This document shows positions 7,628 to 14,016 of a stretch of 16,665 nt of DNA, piece by piece. The position numbers were made by a program, and so were the translations under genes. The stretch's first letter is position 1. Each line of letters starts with the position of its first letter. The stretch comes from an uncultured bacterium (GTDB lineage Bacteria; Bacillota; Clostridia; Lachnospirales; Lachnospiraceae), in the NCBI GenBank assembly GCA_905214365.1, contig CAJMMH010000024.1, forward strand, positions 1 through 16,665, written 5' to 3'. The notes under the pieces were generated by a model. The model was not told the DNA's origin. It did not search any database and saw nothing but the letters and a program-made list of their open reading frames with translations.

Positions 7628-8545
7628 GTGCCTTTTTCTTTCGGACAGAAAGCAGCGCAAAATTTATGCGGAAAGGAACTCTCCAGGTACCGGAATTATC
7701 AGGTTCGGGGGAAAAGGGTGTCTGTCAGACCTTCCGGAAGCCTTACGCTTGAAGCCGCAGTGATTCTTCCGCTATTTCTTATGCTGCTCATAGGAATCTG
7801 GTGCTTTTTTCAGATTTTGCTGTTTCAGACACAGCTTCAGCATGCGATGGACAGCGCTGCACAGAAAGCATCCGCTTATTATGGAGCGGCGCAGCAGTTC
7901 CGTACAGATGATGGGGAAACAGCAGACAGTCTTGGAATGATTGGAAAAGAGATTCTTTCCTGTGTCGTCACAAATGGTTATCTGAAAGCGGAAATTCGGC
8001 AGAATCTTGGAGATGCAGGGAACCAGAGATGGCTGGAAAACGGGACAGAAGGTCTGTATCCGGTACTTCTGGGGGCTCCGGAAGAAACCGGGATGATTGA
8101 CTTTATTGTCGGTTACCGCATAAAGATTCCGTTCATTCCGGGAACTGTCGGAACACTTCAGGCGGCACAGCGAAGCCGCCGGGCAATCTGGAGCGGAACG
8201 CTGCGCTGGAGAAAAGCCGAGGATCCGGAGCAGGAAAAGCTGGTTTATATCACAGAGCATGGAAGTGTGTACCATACGTCGCTGGAATGCAGGTATCTTC
8301 ATTTAAAAATACGGACGATCTGGGCAAATGAACTGAGAGAGGCGAGAAATCAGGCGGGGAGAAGCTATACGCCGTGCGAACGGTGCGGGAAGCAGCTGAC
8401 GGCGTATTGCTATTATGTGACGGAAAGCGGAGAACGGTATCATACCAAGATGACCTGTCCGGCGCTGACAAGAAATATCCGGACAGTTCCTCTGAAAGAG
8501 GTGTCTTTGCCGCCATGCAGCAGCTGTGGACAAAAAGAAGAGTGA
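7628..8545 (+). CDS. TadE-like pseudopilin with two tandem H-C-C-C modules
   Basis: This 305-aa protein starts at GTG 7628 behind a strong GGGAGGTG site. A 37-residue basic leader ends in SG|SLTLE (Gly37, Glu42 at +5), followed by a hydrophobic helix (about 43-65), the TadE pseudopilin pattern. The middle region (70-200) is secreted and of unknown fold. The C-terminus carries two similar modules. Module 1 (206-254) runs VYITEHGSVYHT...C...C..CG with His216, Cys221, Cys250 and Cys253; module 2 (263-301) runs YVTESGERYHT...C...C..CG with His272, Cys277, Cys297 and Cys300. This spacing resembles small metal-binding modules attached to other secreted proteins. Metal binding is inferred from ligand spacing. 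The N-terminal call is firmer than the C-terminal one. Confidence 0.85.
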   Translation: MPFSFGQKAAQNLCGKELSRYRNYQVRGKRVSVRPSGSLTLEAAVILPLFLMLLIGIWCFFQILLFQTQLQHAMDSAAQKASAYYGAAQQFRTDDGETADSLGMIGKEILSCVVTNGYLKAEIRQNLGDAGNQRWLENGTEGLYPVLLGAPEETGMIDFIVGYRIKIPFIPGTVGTLQAAQRSRRAIWSGTLRWRKAEDPEQEKLVYITEHGSVYHTSLECRYLHLKIRTIWANELREARNQAGRSYTPCERCGKQLTAYCYYVTESGERYHTKMTCPALTRNIRTVPLKEVSLPPCSSCGQKEE

Positions 8546-8548
8546 ACG

Positions 8549-8605
8549 TCTGAAGGAAGGGAGCAGAAGTCCGAAGGAAAGGAGCAGAAGTCCGAAGGAA
8601 AGGGG
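8549..8605 (+). repeat. 21-bp tandem repeat in the prepilin peptidase leader
   Basis: About 2.7 copies of a 21-bp unit, near TCCGAAGGAAAGGAGCAGAAG, lie at 8549-8569, 8570-8590 and 8591-8605 (partial). Units 1 and 2 differ at two or three positions. Each contains a purine-rich AAGGAAAGGAG block like a Shine-Dalgarno site. The last partial unit merges into the working site AAAGGGGG, about 7 nt before the GTG start at 8614. It lies wholly between the two genes. Confidence 0.85.
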
Positions 8606-8613
8606 GAAAAGCT

Positions 8614-9030
8614 GTGAAACTAGTTGAAACAGCGCTTTTGCTGGCAGTGCTGCTTCCGGCAGCTTGGCAGGATATTCAGACAAAGGAGGTAGCGGTCGCC
8701 CAGTTGACGGTATTGGCGATAATAGGACTCATCTGGAATGGAATTTTTGCGACCCATTCCGCAGTCTGGTATGCGGCAGCAGCGGTTCCGGGATTGATGA
8801 TGCTTTTTCTGAGCCGTATGACAGGAGCAATCGGAGATGGAGATGGATTTGTATTTTTGGCAATTGGAGCAATTGCAGGCGGGGCGCAGGCATGGGCGTT
8901 GATGACTGGTGCGCTTATAGTTTGTCTTTTGGGCAGTCTGATATATCATACAATTGGCAAAATGGGATGGAAAGAACGAATCCCGCTTGTACCATTTGTG
9001 CTTGCTGTATATCCAATGATCGCTTTGTAA
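8614..9030 (+). CDS. A24-family prepilin peptidase (TadV/CpaA-like)
   Basis: This 138-aa polytopic aspartic protease should cleave the Flp and TadE-like leader peptides at the cytoplasmic face of the membrane. The two catalytic aspartates of the A24 family are visible: Asp20 in AAWQDIQTKEV, just after the first helix, and Asp77 in the GxGD motif IGDGDGF (73-79). Hydrophobic helices fill the rest. The length suits the short TadV/CpaA type without an N-methylation domain. Translation starts at GTG 8614 behind AAAGGGGG. MITE copy 2 begins 15 bp after its stop. Confidence 0.92.
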   Translation: MKLVETALLLAVLLPAAWQDIQTKEVAVAQLTVLAIIGLIWNGIFATHSAVWYAAAAVPGLMMLFLSRMTGAIGDGDGFVFLAIGAIAGGAQAWALMTGALIVCLLGSLIYHTIGKMGWKERIPLVPFVLAVYPMIAL

Positions 9031-9044
9031 AACATACATTTGGC

Positions 9045-9199
9045 TAGAGCGCGTTTGAAAAATCATTTCCGCAATCTGCACGTCCCAATTTGCGGTATCT
9101 TTTGCTCAAATTCGGTTGTCGTATCCTACTACGACGCCCTCATCTGTGTAAAATCTTCCACAAATTGTGACGCACATCTTGCAGAAAGCCTTTTTCAAG
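9045..9199 (-). mobile_element. MITE-like element, copy 2 (reverse orientation)
   Basis: The reverse complement of this ~155-bp segment aligns along its length with copy 1 at 4179-4330, sharing GAAAAAGGC, TTCTGCAAGAT, GTCACAATTTG, AGATTTT, GATGAGG, CGAATT, CGCAAATTGGGA and GTGCAGATT. The TAGAGCGCGTTTGAAAAA end is intact here, while the other end keeps only TTGAAAAAGGC. It separates the peptidase gene from the second TadE-like gene. Read-through on the plus strand would extend the following ORF, but that is not needed for its translation. Confidence 0.7.
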
Positions 9200-9276
9200 T
9201 CAGGGGTGTGGAGCATGAAGCAGTGGAACTGGGAAAAAGTAAACATCTGATTGATATAGATATGAGGGACTGTGGG

Positions 9277-9858
9277 ATGATGAGAAGGGGAAAAGCGGTT
9301 GGAAACTATCTGAAAAGGACTGCGCAGAAAGATTGCAGATACTGGAAAAAGGGAAGCTTTACGGTGGAAGCGGCTATGATTATGCCGGTTGTATTGCTGT
9401 GCCTGCTGTTTTGTATATATGGAGGGATGTTTTTGCATGATAGGGTTGTGCTTGCAGGAACTGCGGCAACAGCAGGGCATCGCGGTTTCAGGTGTGTGAC
9501 AGAAAATCAGAGCCTTTTGACTGGTTCGCCTGATTGGGATCAATGGAGAAAAAAGGGGATTTTATGGAGGGTAACAGGATTTGGCGAAGTGGGGATGACA
9601 GAGCTGTATGCGCAGGCAGCGGCTGCAGGCAGGCTTATGGTAACGCGGCAGCCGGTGTATACGGTTGCTTTTGGAGGAAATCAGGCAGAAATAAGTTATC
9701 AGGCGGAAACGGCAATGCAGTGGCCTGGCTGGAGCGGATTGACGGAGCACCTTAAAATCAGCGGGAGAGCATCGGAAAGCGGCCTAGAACCGGAAGAACT
9801 GCTCCGGCTGGTGAAAGCGCTGACGGCAGATCAGAAAACGGATGGAAAGGGGCAGTAG
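9277..9858 (+). CDS. TadE-like minor pseudopilin
   Basis: This 193-aa protein has a basic leader ending in KKG|SFTVE (Gly26; Glu31 at +5), then a hydrophobic helix (about 32-50), the TadE pseudopilin pattern processed by A24 peptidases. The rest is a secreted domain without a recognised family, probably a minor subunit. The ORF is open upstream to 9040, but that part is MITE sequence. ATG 9277 is chosen because GAGGG lies 8 nt upstream; ATG 9280 is equally close. The start, MRRGKA, matches the first residues of the DUF5702 protein at 6135. Confidence 0.82.
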   Translation: MMRRGKAVGNYLKRTAQKDCRYWKKGSFTVEAAMIMPVVLLCLLFCIYGGMFLHDRVVLAGTAATAGHRGFRCVTENQSLLTGSPDWDQWRKKGILWRVTGFGEVGMTELYAQAAAAGRLMVTRQPVYTVAFGGNQAEISYQAETAMQWPGWSGLTEHLKISGRASESGLEPEELLRLVKALTADQKTDGKGQ

Positions 9859-9859
9859 G

Positions 9860-10825
9860 ATGGAAGTTCATTATTACAGGGAGGCAAACAGTTCGTATCT
9901 GGCACTGCCGGTAACGGTATGTCCGGAAGAAGATTATCAGCTTCCGATGTTAATGCAGAACCGGATTCCGGGACTGCTTCCGGTTCAGCTGCAGATCACG
10001 GATGGAAAACAGGAGCTGTATTATGAAGTGACCGCATTTGAACCGCTGACGAATGTGTATGAAGCGAAGAAAATAACGTGTGGGGAAATTCAGCAGCTTT
10101 TGCTGGCATTGAATCGGATGATGGAGGAGATTGAACGGTATCTGCTGCGGGGAAAAGGCGTGATTCTGGAACCGGAACTGATATTTTCCGGAAAGGAGGA
10201 GCGGGCATTGGGATTTTGCTATGATCCGGACGGAAGAACGCCGGTGGCAGAGGGACTGAACCGTATGGCCCGTTTCATCCTGGATCATATTGATTATGAA
10301 GAAAAAATGAGTGTTCAGCTGGCATATGCGCTGTTTCAGGAAAGCATGAAGGAAAATGTGGCAGTCCGTGATTTTATCCGGACTGCGGTGGAAAATGCGA
10401 TGCAGGAGGCAGAGCCGACACAGCTTATGGAAACAACTGCAGAAAATGAAATACAGACAGAGCAGGAAATGAAACGGGAAGGAGAAACAGAAAAGTTCGT
10501 AAAAGCTGGTTGGAACGGACAAGAAAATTATGAAAATGATTTGAAATATAAGCGTGGAAAAGATTGGAAAAACGAATGTAGAAAAGATCGGAAAAAAGAA
10601 TATAGAAAAAATAGGAAAAGCAGTCAGGAAAAGGCTGTAAAGAAAAGGCATTTGGCAGCGTCAATTCTTCTTGGTATGATAAATGCCGTTCTTGTTTCCT
10701 GTATTACCTGGGCAATGTGGTATGCCAGGGCATACTTGATTCCGGCGGAATACCTGATTATTGCCGGAATTGCAGGGGCGTTTGCGGCAGCTGTTGTAGT
10801 AGCACTTGCTGCGGCACATGGGTAG
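9860..10825 (+). CDS. DUF6382-family membrane protein lacking an FHA domain
   Basis: This 321-aa protein resembles DUF6382 proteins at the end of Clostridia Tad-like operons. Residues 1-175 hold the family features: YQLPMLMQNRIPGLLP (26-41), then YLLRGKGVILEPELIF (94-109) and the FCYDPDGR turn (119-126). A Lys/Glu/Arg-rich linker (about 195-263) follows, then two membrane helices (about 265-288 and 297-318), and the protein ends just after. Many family members continue into a C-terminal FHA phosphothreonine-binding domain; here none is encoded in this gene or in the next 300 bp. ATG 9860 starts 1 bp after the TadE-like stop with AAAGGGG about 10 nt upstream, so the two are coupled. It is the last gene of the operon. 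Confidence 0.78.
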   Translation: MEVHYYREANSSYLALPVTVCPEEDYQLPMLMQNRIPGLLPVQLQITDGKQELYYEVTAFEPLTNVYEAKKITCGEIQQLLLALNRMMEEIERYLLRGKGVILEPELIFSGKEERALGFCYDPDGRTPVAEGLNRMARFILDHIDYEEKMSVQLAYALFQESMKENVAVRDFIRTAVENAMQEAEPTQLMETTAENEIQTEQEMKREGETEKFVKAGWNGQENYENDLKYKRGKDWKNECRKDRKKEYRKNRKSSQEKAVKKRHLAASILLGMINAVLVSCITWAMWYARAYLIPAEYLIIAGIAGAFAAAVVVALAAAHG

Positions 10826-10984
10826 GTAGAATGCGACTGCCTGCGTGGAGCATGAACAGCAATTGCGGAACAGATACAATTGATACAGGATATGGAGCTA
10901 GTTAAAATGGGGAGAGTGTAAAGGTCAAGTGGATATTCGCAATTGAAGCAGGGGACTTCCTTGATTCGTTAAAACTGCCGATGA

Positions 10985-11013
10985 TTGACAATCGTTTTTT
11001 CGCGTGCTACAGT
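10985..11013 (+). promoter_or_regulatory. Promoter of the rhomboid gene
   Basis: A perfect -35 TTGACA (10985-10990) is 17 bp from TACAGT (11008-11013), a 4/6 match to the -10 consensus. It lies in the 321-bp gap between the pilus operon and the rhomboid gene, which otherwise holds only the leader hairpin described separately and no supported gene. It suggests the rhomboid gene can be transcribed apart from the pilus genes. Confidence 0.6.
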
Positions 11014-11014
11014 A

Positions 11015-11088
11015 TATCTGTGAATAAGAATGTACTCTCGGAATCTCTTCTCGCAAATTCAGGTATAACGAGGTTCCGAGAACACATA
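11015..11088 (+). repeat. Inverted copy of the leader repeat forming a hairpin in the rhomboid leader
   Basis: The minus strand of 11030-11048 reads AGAGATTCCGAGAGTACAT, identical over 19 nt to 37-55. On the plus strand this arm (from 11031) pairs with 11069-11086 (CGAGGTTCCGAGAACACA). About 14 of 18 positions are Watson-Crick with one G-U, around a 20-nt loop. The hairpin lies just downstream of the promoter at 10985-11013, inside the predicted leader. No U-tract follows, so a terminator is unlikely. Confidence 0.6.
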
Positions 11089-11146
11089 AGACAGCAGGGT
11101 GTGCCTGGTATACAGACCGTGCGCGCATCAGGAAAGCGGGGTGGAT

Positions 11147-12244
11147 ATGCTGTTAGCGGAACGAATACAAAGACAGCTGCAGGCAGGCGGATACCGCCAA
11201 TTGTCCGTATCAGGAATACCGGGAAGGGTTATGCTGAGAAAGGCTGATGTTTTGTATGCCGTGTATCTTCTGGAAGATACAACCTCTTTTCTAACAATCG
11301 GCGGCGCGGAAGAAGCCAGGGAAACGGAAGCGAAAAATGCAGCTTTTCGGTTGGATACCTTTCTGTACCGGCTTCAGTCGGCGCTTGAACGGCAGGAAGC
11401 AATGCCGTGCCGGATTTTAACGCTGATACTGAGCGAGGATCCTGGCAGAGATCGGGCACTGGCGGCGGGAGAGCATGCTGTATGGCTGATTGATCCGGAT
11501 GGAAAACGCATCGTTTTTGACAATCAGCCTGCCGGGTTTGATCAGGTAGAAAAGCTTCTGGAGAGTAAGGTATATCCATGGAGCGCCCTGAAGATGTCTG
11601 GAAACGGAGGATGGCCGTGGGCAACATTCGCGCTGGTGCTTGTAAATGTTTTGATCCAGGTGGTTGTTGCATGGCAGGAACGGGGAGGACAAAGCAGCGG
11701 ACTGCTTGAATTTCTGGTGCTGGATATTGGCGGTTTTTATCGCAATCCGCAGTATTACCGTCTGATTTCAAGCGCGTTTCTGCATTTTGGCTGGAAGCAT
11801 TTGTTTAACAATATGCTGGTGCTGCTGTTTCTGGGAAGAACAGCAGAGCGCATTGCGGGCAGGGGCGGCTATCTGATTGGTTATCTGATCTGTGCGGCTG
11901 TGTCCGGCGCTTCTTCTGCGGCCTGGTATATCTGGAACGGAGAGTTTCAGGTTGCAACGGCGGGCGCGTCGGGAGCAATTTTCGGTGTTTCAGGAATGGT
12001 GCTGTTCTGGGTACTGGCAAACCATGGACGGGTAGACGATATCAGTACGCGTCAGATGGTGTGGCTGATGGCATTTACGATTTATCATGGATTTGCAGAA
12101 GCAGGTGTCAATAACTGCGCGCATATTACCGGTGCGATTGCCGGTTTTTTGTGCGGCGCGGTAATATGGATGATCAGGGGGAAGCGCAGGCCGCAGCAAA
12201 GGACGCAGGAGAGCCGGAGACAGTCCGGGGGAGCGTCACAGTAA
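11147..12244 (+). CDS. Rhomboid-family intramembrane serine protease
   Basis: This 365-aa membrane protease cuts transmembrane segments of other proteins within the bilayer. Residues 1-155 form a soluble N-terminal domain, as in some Firmicutes rhomboids. The rhomboid core spans about 157-342, with HFGWKHLFNN (213-222, containing the conserved His-Asn region), the catalytic GASG (Ser275) and the catalytic His326 in NCAHITG. The tail is basic. ATG 11147 is chosen for the GGGGTGG just upstream; a longer reading to 11099 lacks a clear site. It has its own promoter and follows the pilus operon, so pilus proteins are possible substrates by inference only. Its 3' end overlaps the convergent kinase gene by 71 bp. 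Confidence 0.93.
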   Translation: MLLAERIQRQLQAGGYRQLSVSGIPGRVMLRKADVLYAVYLLEDTTSFLTIGGAEEARETEAKNAAFRLDTFLYRLQSALERQEAMPCRILTLILSEDPGRDRALAAGEHAVWLIDPDGKRIVFDNQPAGFDQVEKLLESKVYPWSALKMSGNGGWPWATFALVLVNVLIQVVVAWQERGGQSSGLLEFLVLDIGGFYRNPQYYRLISSAFLHFGWKHLFNNMLVLLFLGRTAERIAGRGGYLIGYLICAAVSGASSAAWYIWNGEFQVATAGASGAIFGVSGMVLFWVLANHGRVDDISTRQMVWLMAFTIYHGFAEAGVNNCAHITGAIAGFLCGAVIWMIRGKRRPQQRTQESRRQSGGASQ

Positions 12245-12941
12245 CGGTTGTCCCCTGACCAGGACAGGAACTAACGGAGATGCTTCCGTGGTGTGTGTCG
12301 AAGATTCGCCGGGCGATGGTGAGTCCAAGGCCGATGCCGTCTGTCCGATAAGAAACGAACGGCTGGAAAATGGTAAGCAAATGTTCCGGTGTGATTCCGC
12401 AGCCGTTATCCTGTACCTGGATTATTGCGCGTGTCCGGTCGGCGGACAGACGAAGTTGAACAGTGCCGTCGGAGCCGACTGCTTCGAGTGCATTCTGGAT
12501 CAGATTGATAACGGCAGTGCGGATGTCTTCTGCGTCGAGATACAGGCAGGGACCGTTGGTTGTGCTGGTGAATGTCAGTGATTTCCCGGTTCCTTCTGTT
12601 AGCGGCAGGCAGGACAGGTACGCGCCCCGGAGAAGCTTTTGCAGATCTGTGCGTTTCAGGGACGGACGGCCCCCTGTTTCGTAACCAATGAGTCCGCGCA
12701 GGATTTGCTGGAGTCTGGCAGAGTCATTGCAGACATCAAGCCAGTACTGGTAACAGCGTACCTCCGGGTGGGAGGTTTCGATGTGATGAAGAGAGCCGTT
12801 CATTAACCGGACAATTGTAATCATCTGGTTTGCTGCAAGATGCAGCAGCTGCGGAGAAACCTCGCAGCCGCTGTCAGCAGAAAGTGCCGCTGGATCCGCT
12901 TCCGGAGCGGGGCAGGAGATGGATTGTATCTGTGGTGTCAT
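12174..12941 (-). CDS. Soluble histidine kinase-like ATPase without a sensor domain
   Basis: This 255-aa cytoplasmic protein has a GHKL ATPase domain (about 125-240). Visible are the N box NLIQNALEA, the G1 box DNGCGI, an F-box region (FQPFVSYRTDG) and the G2 box GIGLGLTIARRI. It is preceded by a helical region (about 30-90) like a DHp dimerisation domain. A phosphoacceptor-like stretch HLAANQM (His34) fits the H-x-x-x-N-x-hydrophobic spacing but lacks the acidic residue that normally follows His. There is no membrane or PAS domain and no response regulator in the window. The start at 12941 is set by AGGAAAGGAG upstream; a longer ORF to 13223 has no such site. An orphan phosphorelay or anti-sigma-like role is possible. 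Confidence 0.82.
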   Translation of the reverse strand: MTPQIQSISCPAPEADPAALSADSGCEVSPQLLHLAANQMITIVRLMNGSLHHIETSHPEVRCYQYWLDVCNDSARLQQILRGLIGYETGGRPSLKRTDLQKLLRGAYLSCLPLTEGTGKSLTFTSTTNGPCLYLDAEDIRTAVINLIQNALEAVGSDGTVQLRLSADRTRAIIQVQDNGCGITPEHLLTIFQPFVSYRTDGIGLGLTIARRIFDTHHGSISVSSCPGQGTTVTVTLPRTVSGSPASFAAACASP

Positions 12942-13005
12942 CAGAATCACTCCTTTCCTGAATGAATCTATTGTTGATATAATTGTCACGTTACAGTTCA
13001 CGGCA

Positions 13006-13029
13006 GGAATTTTCTGAACTGAAAATTCC
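13006..13029. promoter_or_regulatory. Perfect 9-bp inverted repeat upstream of the kinase gene
   Basis: GGAATTTTC (13006-13014) and GAAAATTCC (13021-13029) are perfect complements around a 6-bp spacer, between the divergent kinase and HIT genes and 65 bp before the kinase start. The dyad symmetry suits a repressor operator. No clear -10/-35 for the kinase gene was recognised. Confidence 0.4.
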
Positions 13030-13084
13030 GTAAGATAGCGTAGTGGCAGTGAGCTTTTGCCGGTTCTGCATGCGAAGCATCGGT

Positions 13085-13243
13085 AAAATCTGTTCCTGTT
13101 TGAACGCAGCGTGAGCAGTAACGTTATCACTGTATCACAAAGGAATGGAAAGATACAAGCAGGAAGTGGCGACAGGAGGCGGCAAAATCCGTTCCTGCTT
13201 GAGCGGCACATGAACAGGAACAATATCAGCCATAACGGAATGG
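13085..13243 (+). repeat. Direct repeat pair upstream of the HIT gene
   Basis: Two ~60-bp copies, 13085-13148 and 13184-13243, start with AAAATCYGTTCCTGYTTGA and end in GGAATGG. The second copy holds GTTCCTG and CAGGAAC as inverted arms (13190-13221 region). The spacer between the copies adds CAAGCAGGAA (13156-13165), which pairs perfectly with TTCCTGCTTG (13192-13201), so alternative hairpins are possible in the HIT-gene leader. Function is unknown. The rest of 12942-13261 shows nothing else. Confidence 0.65.
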
Positions 13244-13261
13244 CAGAAAGAAGGAAAACAA

Positions 13262-13681
13262 ATGAAGAAAGAAGACTGCATTTTTTGTAAGATTGCGGCG
13301 GGCGAAATTCCGTCGGAAACGGTATATGAGGATGAGCATTTCAGAGCAATTCTGGATCTTGGCCCGGCAGCAAAGGGACATACGCTTATTCTTCCGAAAG
13401 AGCATTTTGAGGATGTTACAGTACTGGAAGAGCCGTATATGTCAAAGGTGCTTCCTCTCGCGGCAAAGATTGGAGCAGCGATGAAGAAGGAGCTTGGATG
13501 CGATGGCTTTAATTTGGTGCAGAATAATGGAGAGGCAGCAGGACAGACCGTGCACCATTTTCATATGCATGTGATTCCGCGTTATGCGTCTTCCACAGCG
13601 GTGATTGCATCCTGGGAACCGGGAACCGCGTCGAAGGAAGAGCTGGCTGAAACTGCGGACGCAATCAGAAAGGGACTTTGA
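13262..13681 (+). CDS. HIT-family nucleotide hydrolase
   Basis: This 139-aa protein is a histidine-triad hydrolase of the Hint/HinT branch, which removes groups from the phosphate of AMP-linked compounds such as AMP-phosphoramidates. The triad HHFHMHVIP lies at 98-106, with His101 the likely nucleophile. The N-terminus has CIFCKIAAGEIPS (6-18), with the Cys-x-x-Cys seen in many bacterial members. Length and order are typical. AAGAAGG precedes the ATG. It is monocistronic and convergent with murG. The natural substrate is not shown by the sequence. Confidence 0.95.
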   Translation: MKKEDCIFCKIAAGEIPSETVYEDEHFRAILDLGPAAKGHTLILPKEHFEDVTVLEEPYMSKVLPLAAKIGAAMKKELGCDGFNLVQNNGEAAGQTVHHFHMHVIPRYASSTAVIASWEPGTASKEELAETADAIRKGL

Positions 13682-13785
13682 TGATTTGCTTTTGAGGCAC
13701 AAGGCAAAAGGTGAGTATTCACCTGACAGGTTAGCTGCCGTACAGATTGATACCTGACAGCTGTTTTGCAAAGAAGATAAAATAT

Positions 13786-13858
13786 AACGGCAGTATACCG
13801 ACAGATGAGAAAACGGGTCTTTAAATCCGTTTCATAAAACAGACGGTATGCTGCCGTT
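13786..13858. terminator. Long hairpin between the convergent HIT and murG genes
   Basis: AACGGCAGTATACCG (13786-13800) pairs with CGGTATGCTGCCGTT (13844-13858), fourteen Watson-Crick pairs and one G-U, with a second inner stem AAACGG/CCGTTT. On the minus strand the stem is followed by ATATTTTATCTTCTTT, a fair U-rich tail, so it may end murG transcripts; on the plus strand no U-tract follows. A REP-like or small mobile hairpin is an alternative. Short hairpins and a repeated ACCTGACAG (13720-13760) lie upstream. Confidence 0.45.
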
Positions 13859-13916
13859 GTGCATATGTGATGTATTTGCTGCACACATAGGAACTATGAT
13901 GGTGGGTTTCTGATCC

Positions 13917-13964
13917 AGAGTGTGTTTGGAAAATCATTCCCGCAATCTGTATGCTTCAATTTGC
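13917..13964 (+). mobile_element. MITE-like end fragment (copy 3)
   Basis: The segment AGAGTGTGTTTGGAAAATCA, followed by TTCCCGCAATCTG and CAATTTGC, matches one terminus of the elements at 4179-4330 and 9045-9199 (best against the end at 9047-9094). The rest of the element is absent. It lies just before the duplicated murG tail. Confidence 0.6.
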
Positions 13965-13970
13965 TGTTCA

Positions 13971-14016
13971 GACTTTAGCTGCCTGGCAGATTAGACTTTG
14001 GCCGCCTGGCAGATCA
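13971..14016 (-). repeat. 23-bp tandem duplication at the end of murG
   Basis: Units 13971-13993 and 13994-14016 match at 20 of 23 positions. The right unit encodes the last residues of MurG (ICQAAKV) and the left unit repeats them beyond the stop codon (TAA at 13991-13993), next to the MITE fragment. A slippage or insertion scar is a simple explanation. Confidence 0.8.

Noticed and set aside
9040..9276. Extension of the second TadE-like ORF upstream to 9040
   Set aside because: The extra codons are MITE sequence. The normal leader length and the GAGGG site support a start at 9277.
10830..10905. A 24-codon ORF after the DUF6382 gene
   Set aside because: No convincing ribosome binding site or homology; it is short and in a gap with stop-rich frames.
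12942..13223. Longer kinase ORF on the minus strand
   Set aside because: The added N-terminus is low-quality coding sequence overlapping repeats, and a strong ribosome binding site precedes 12941.
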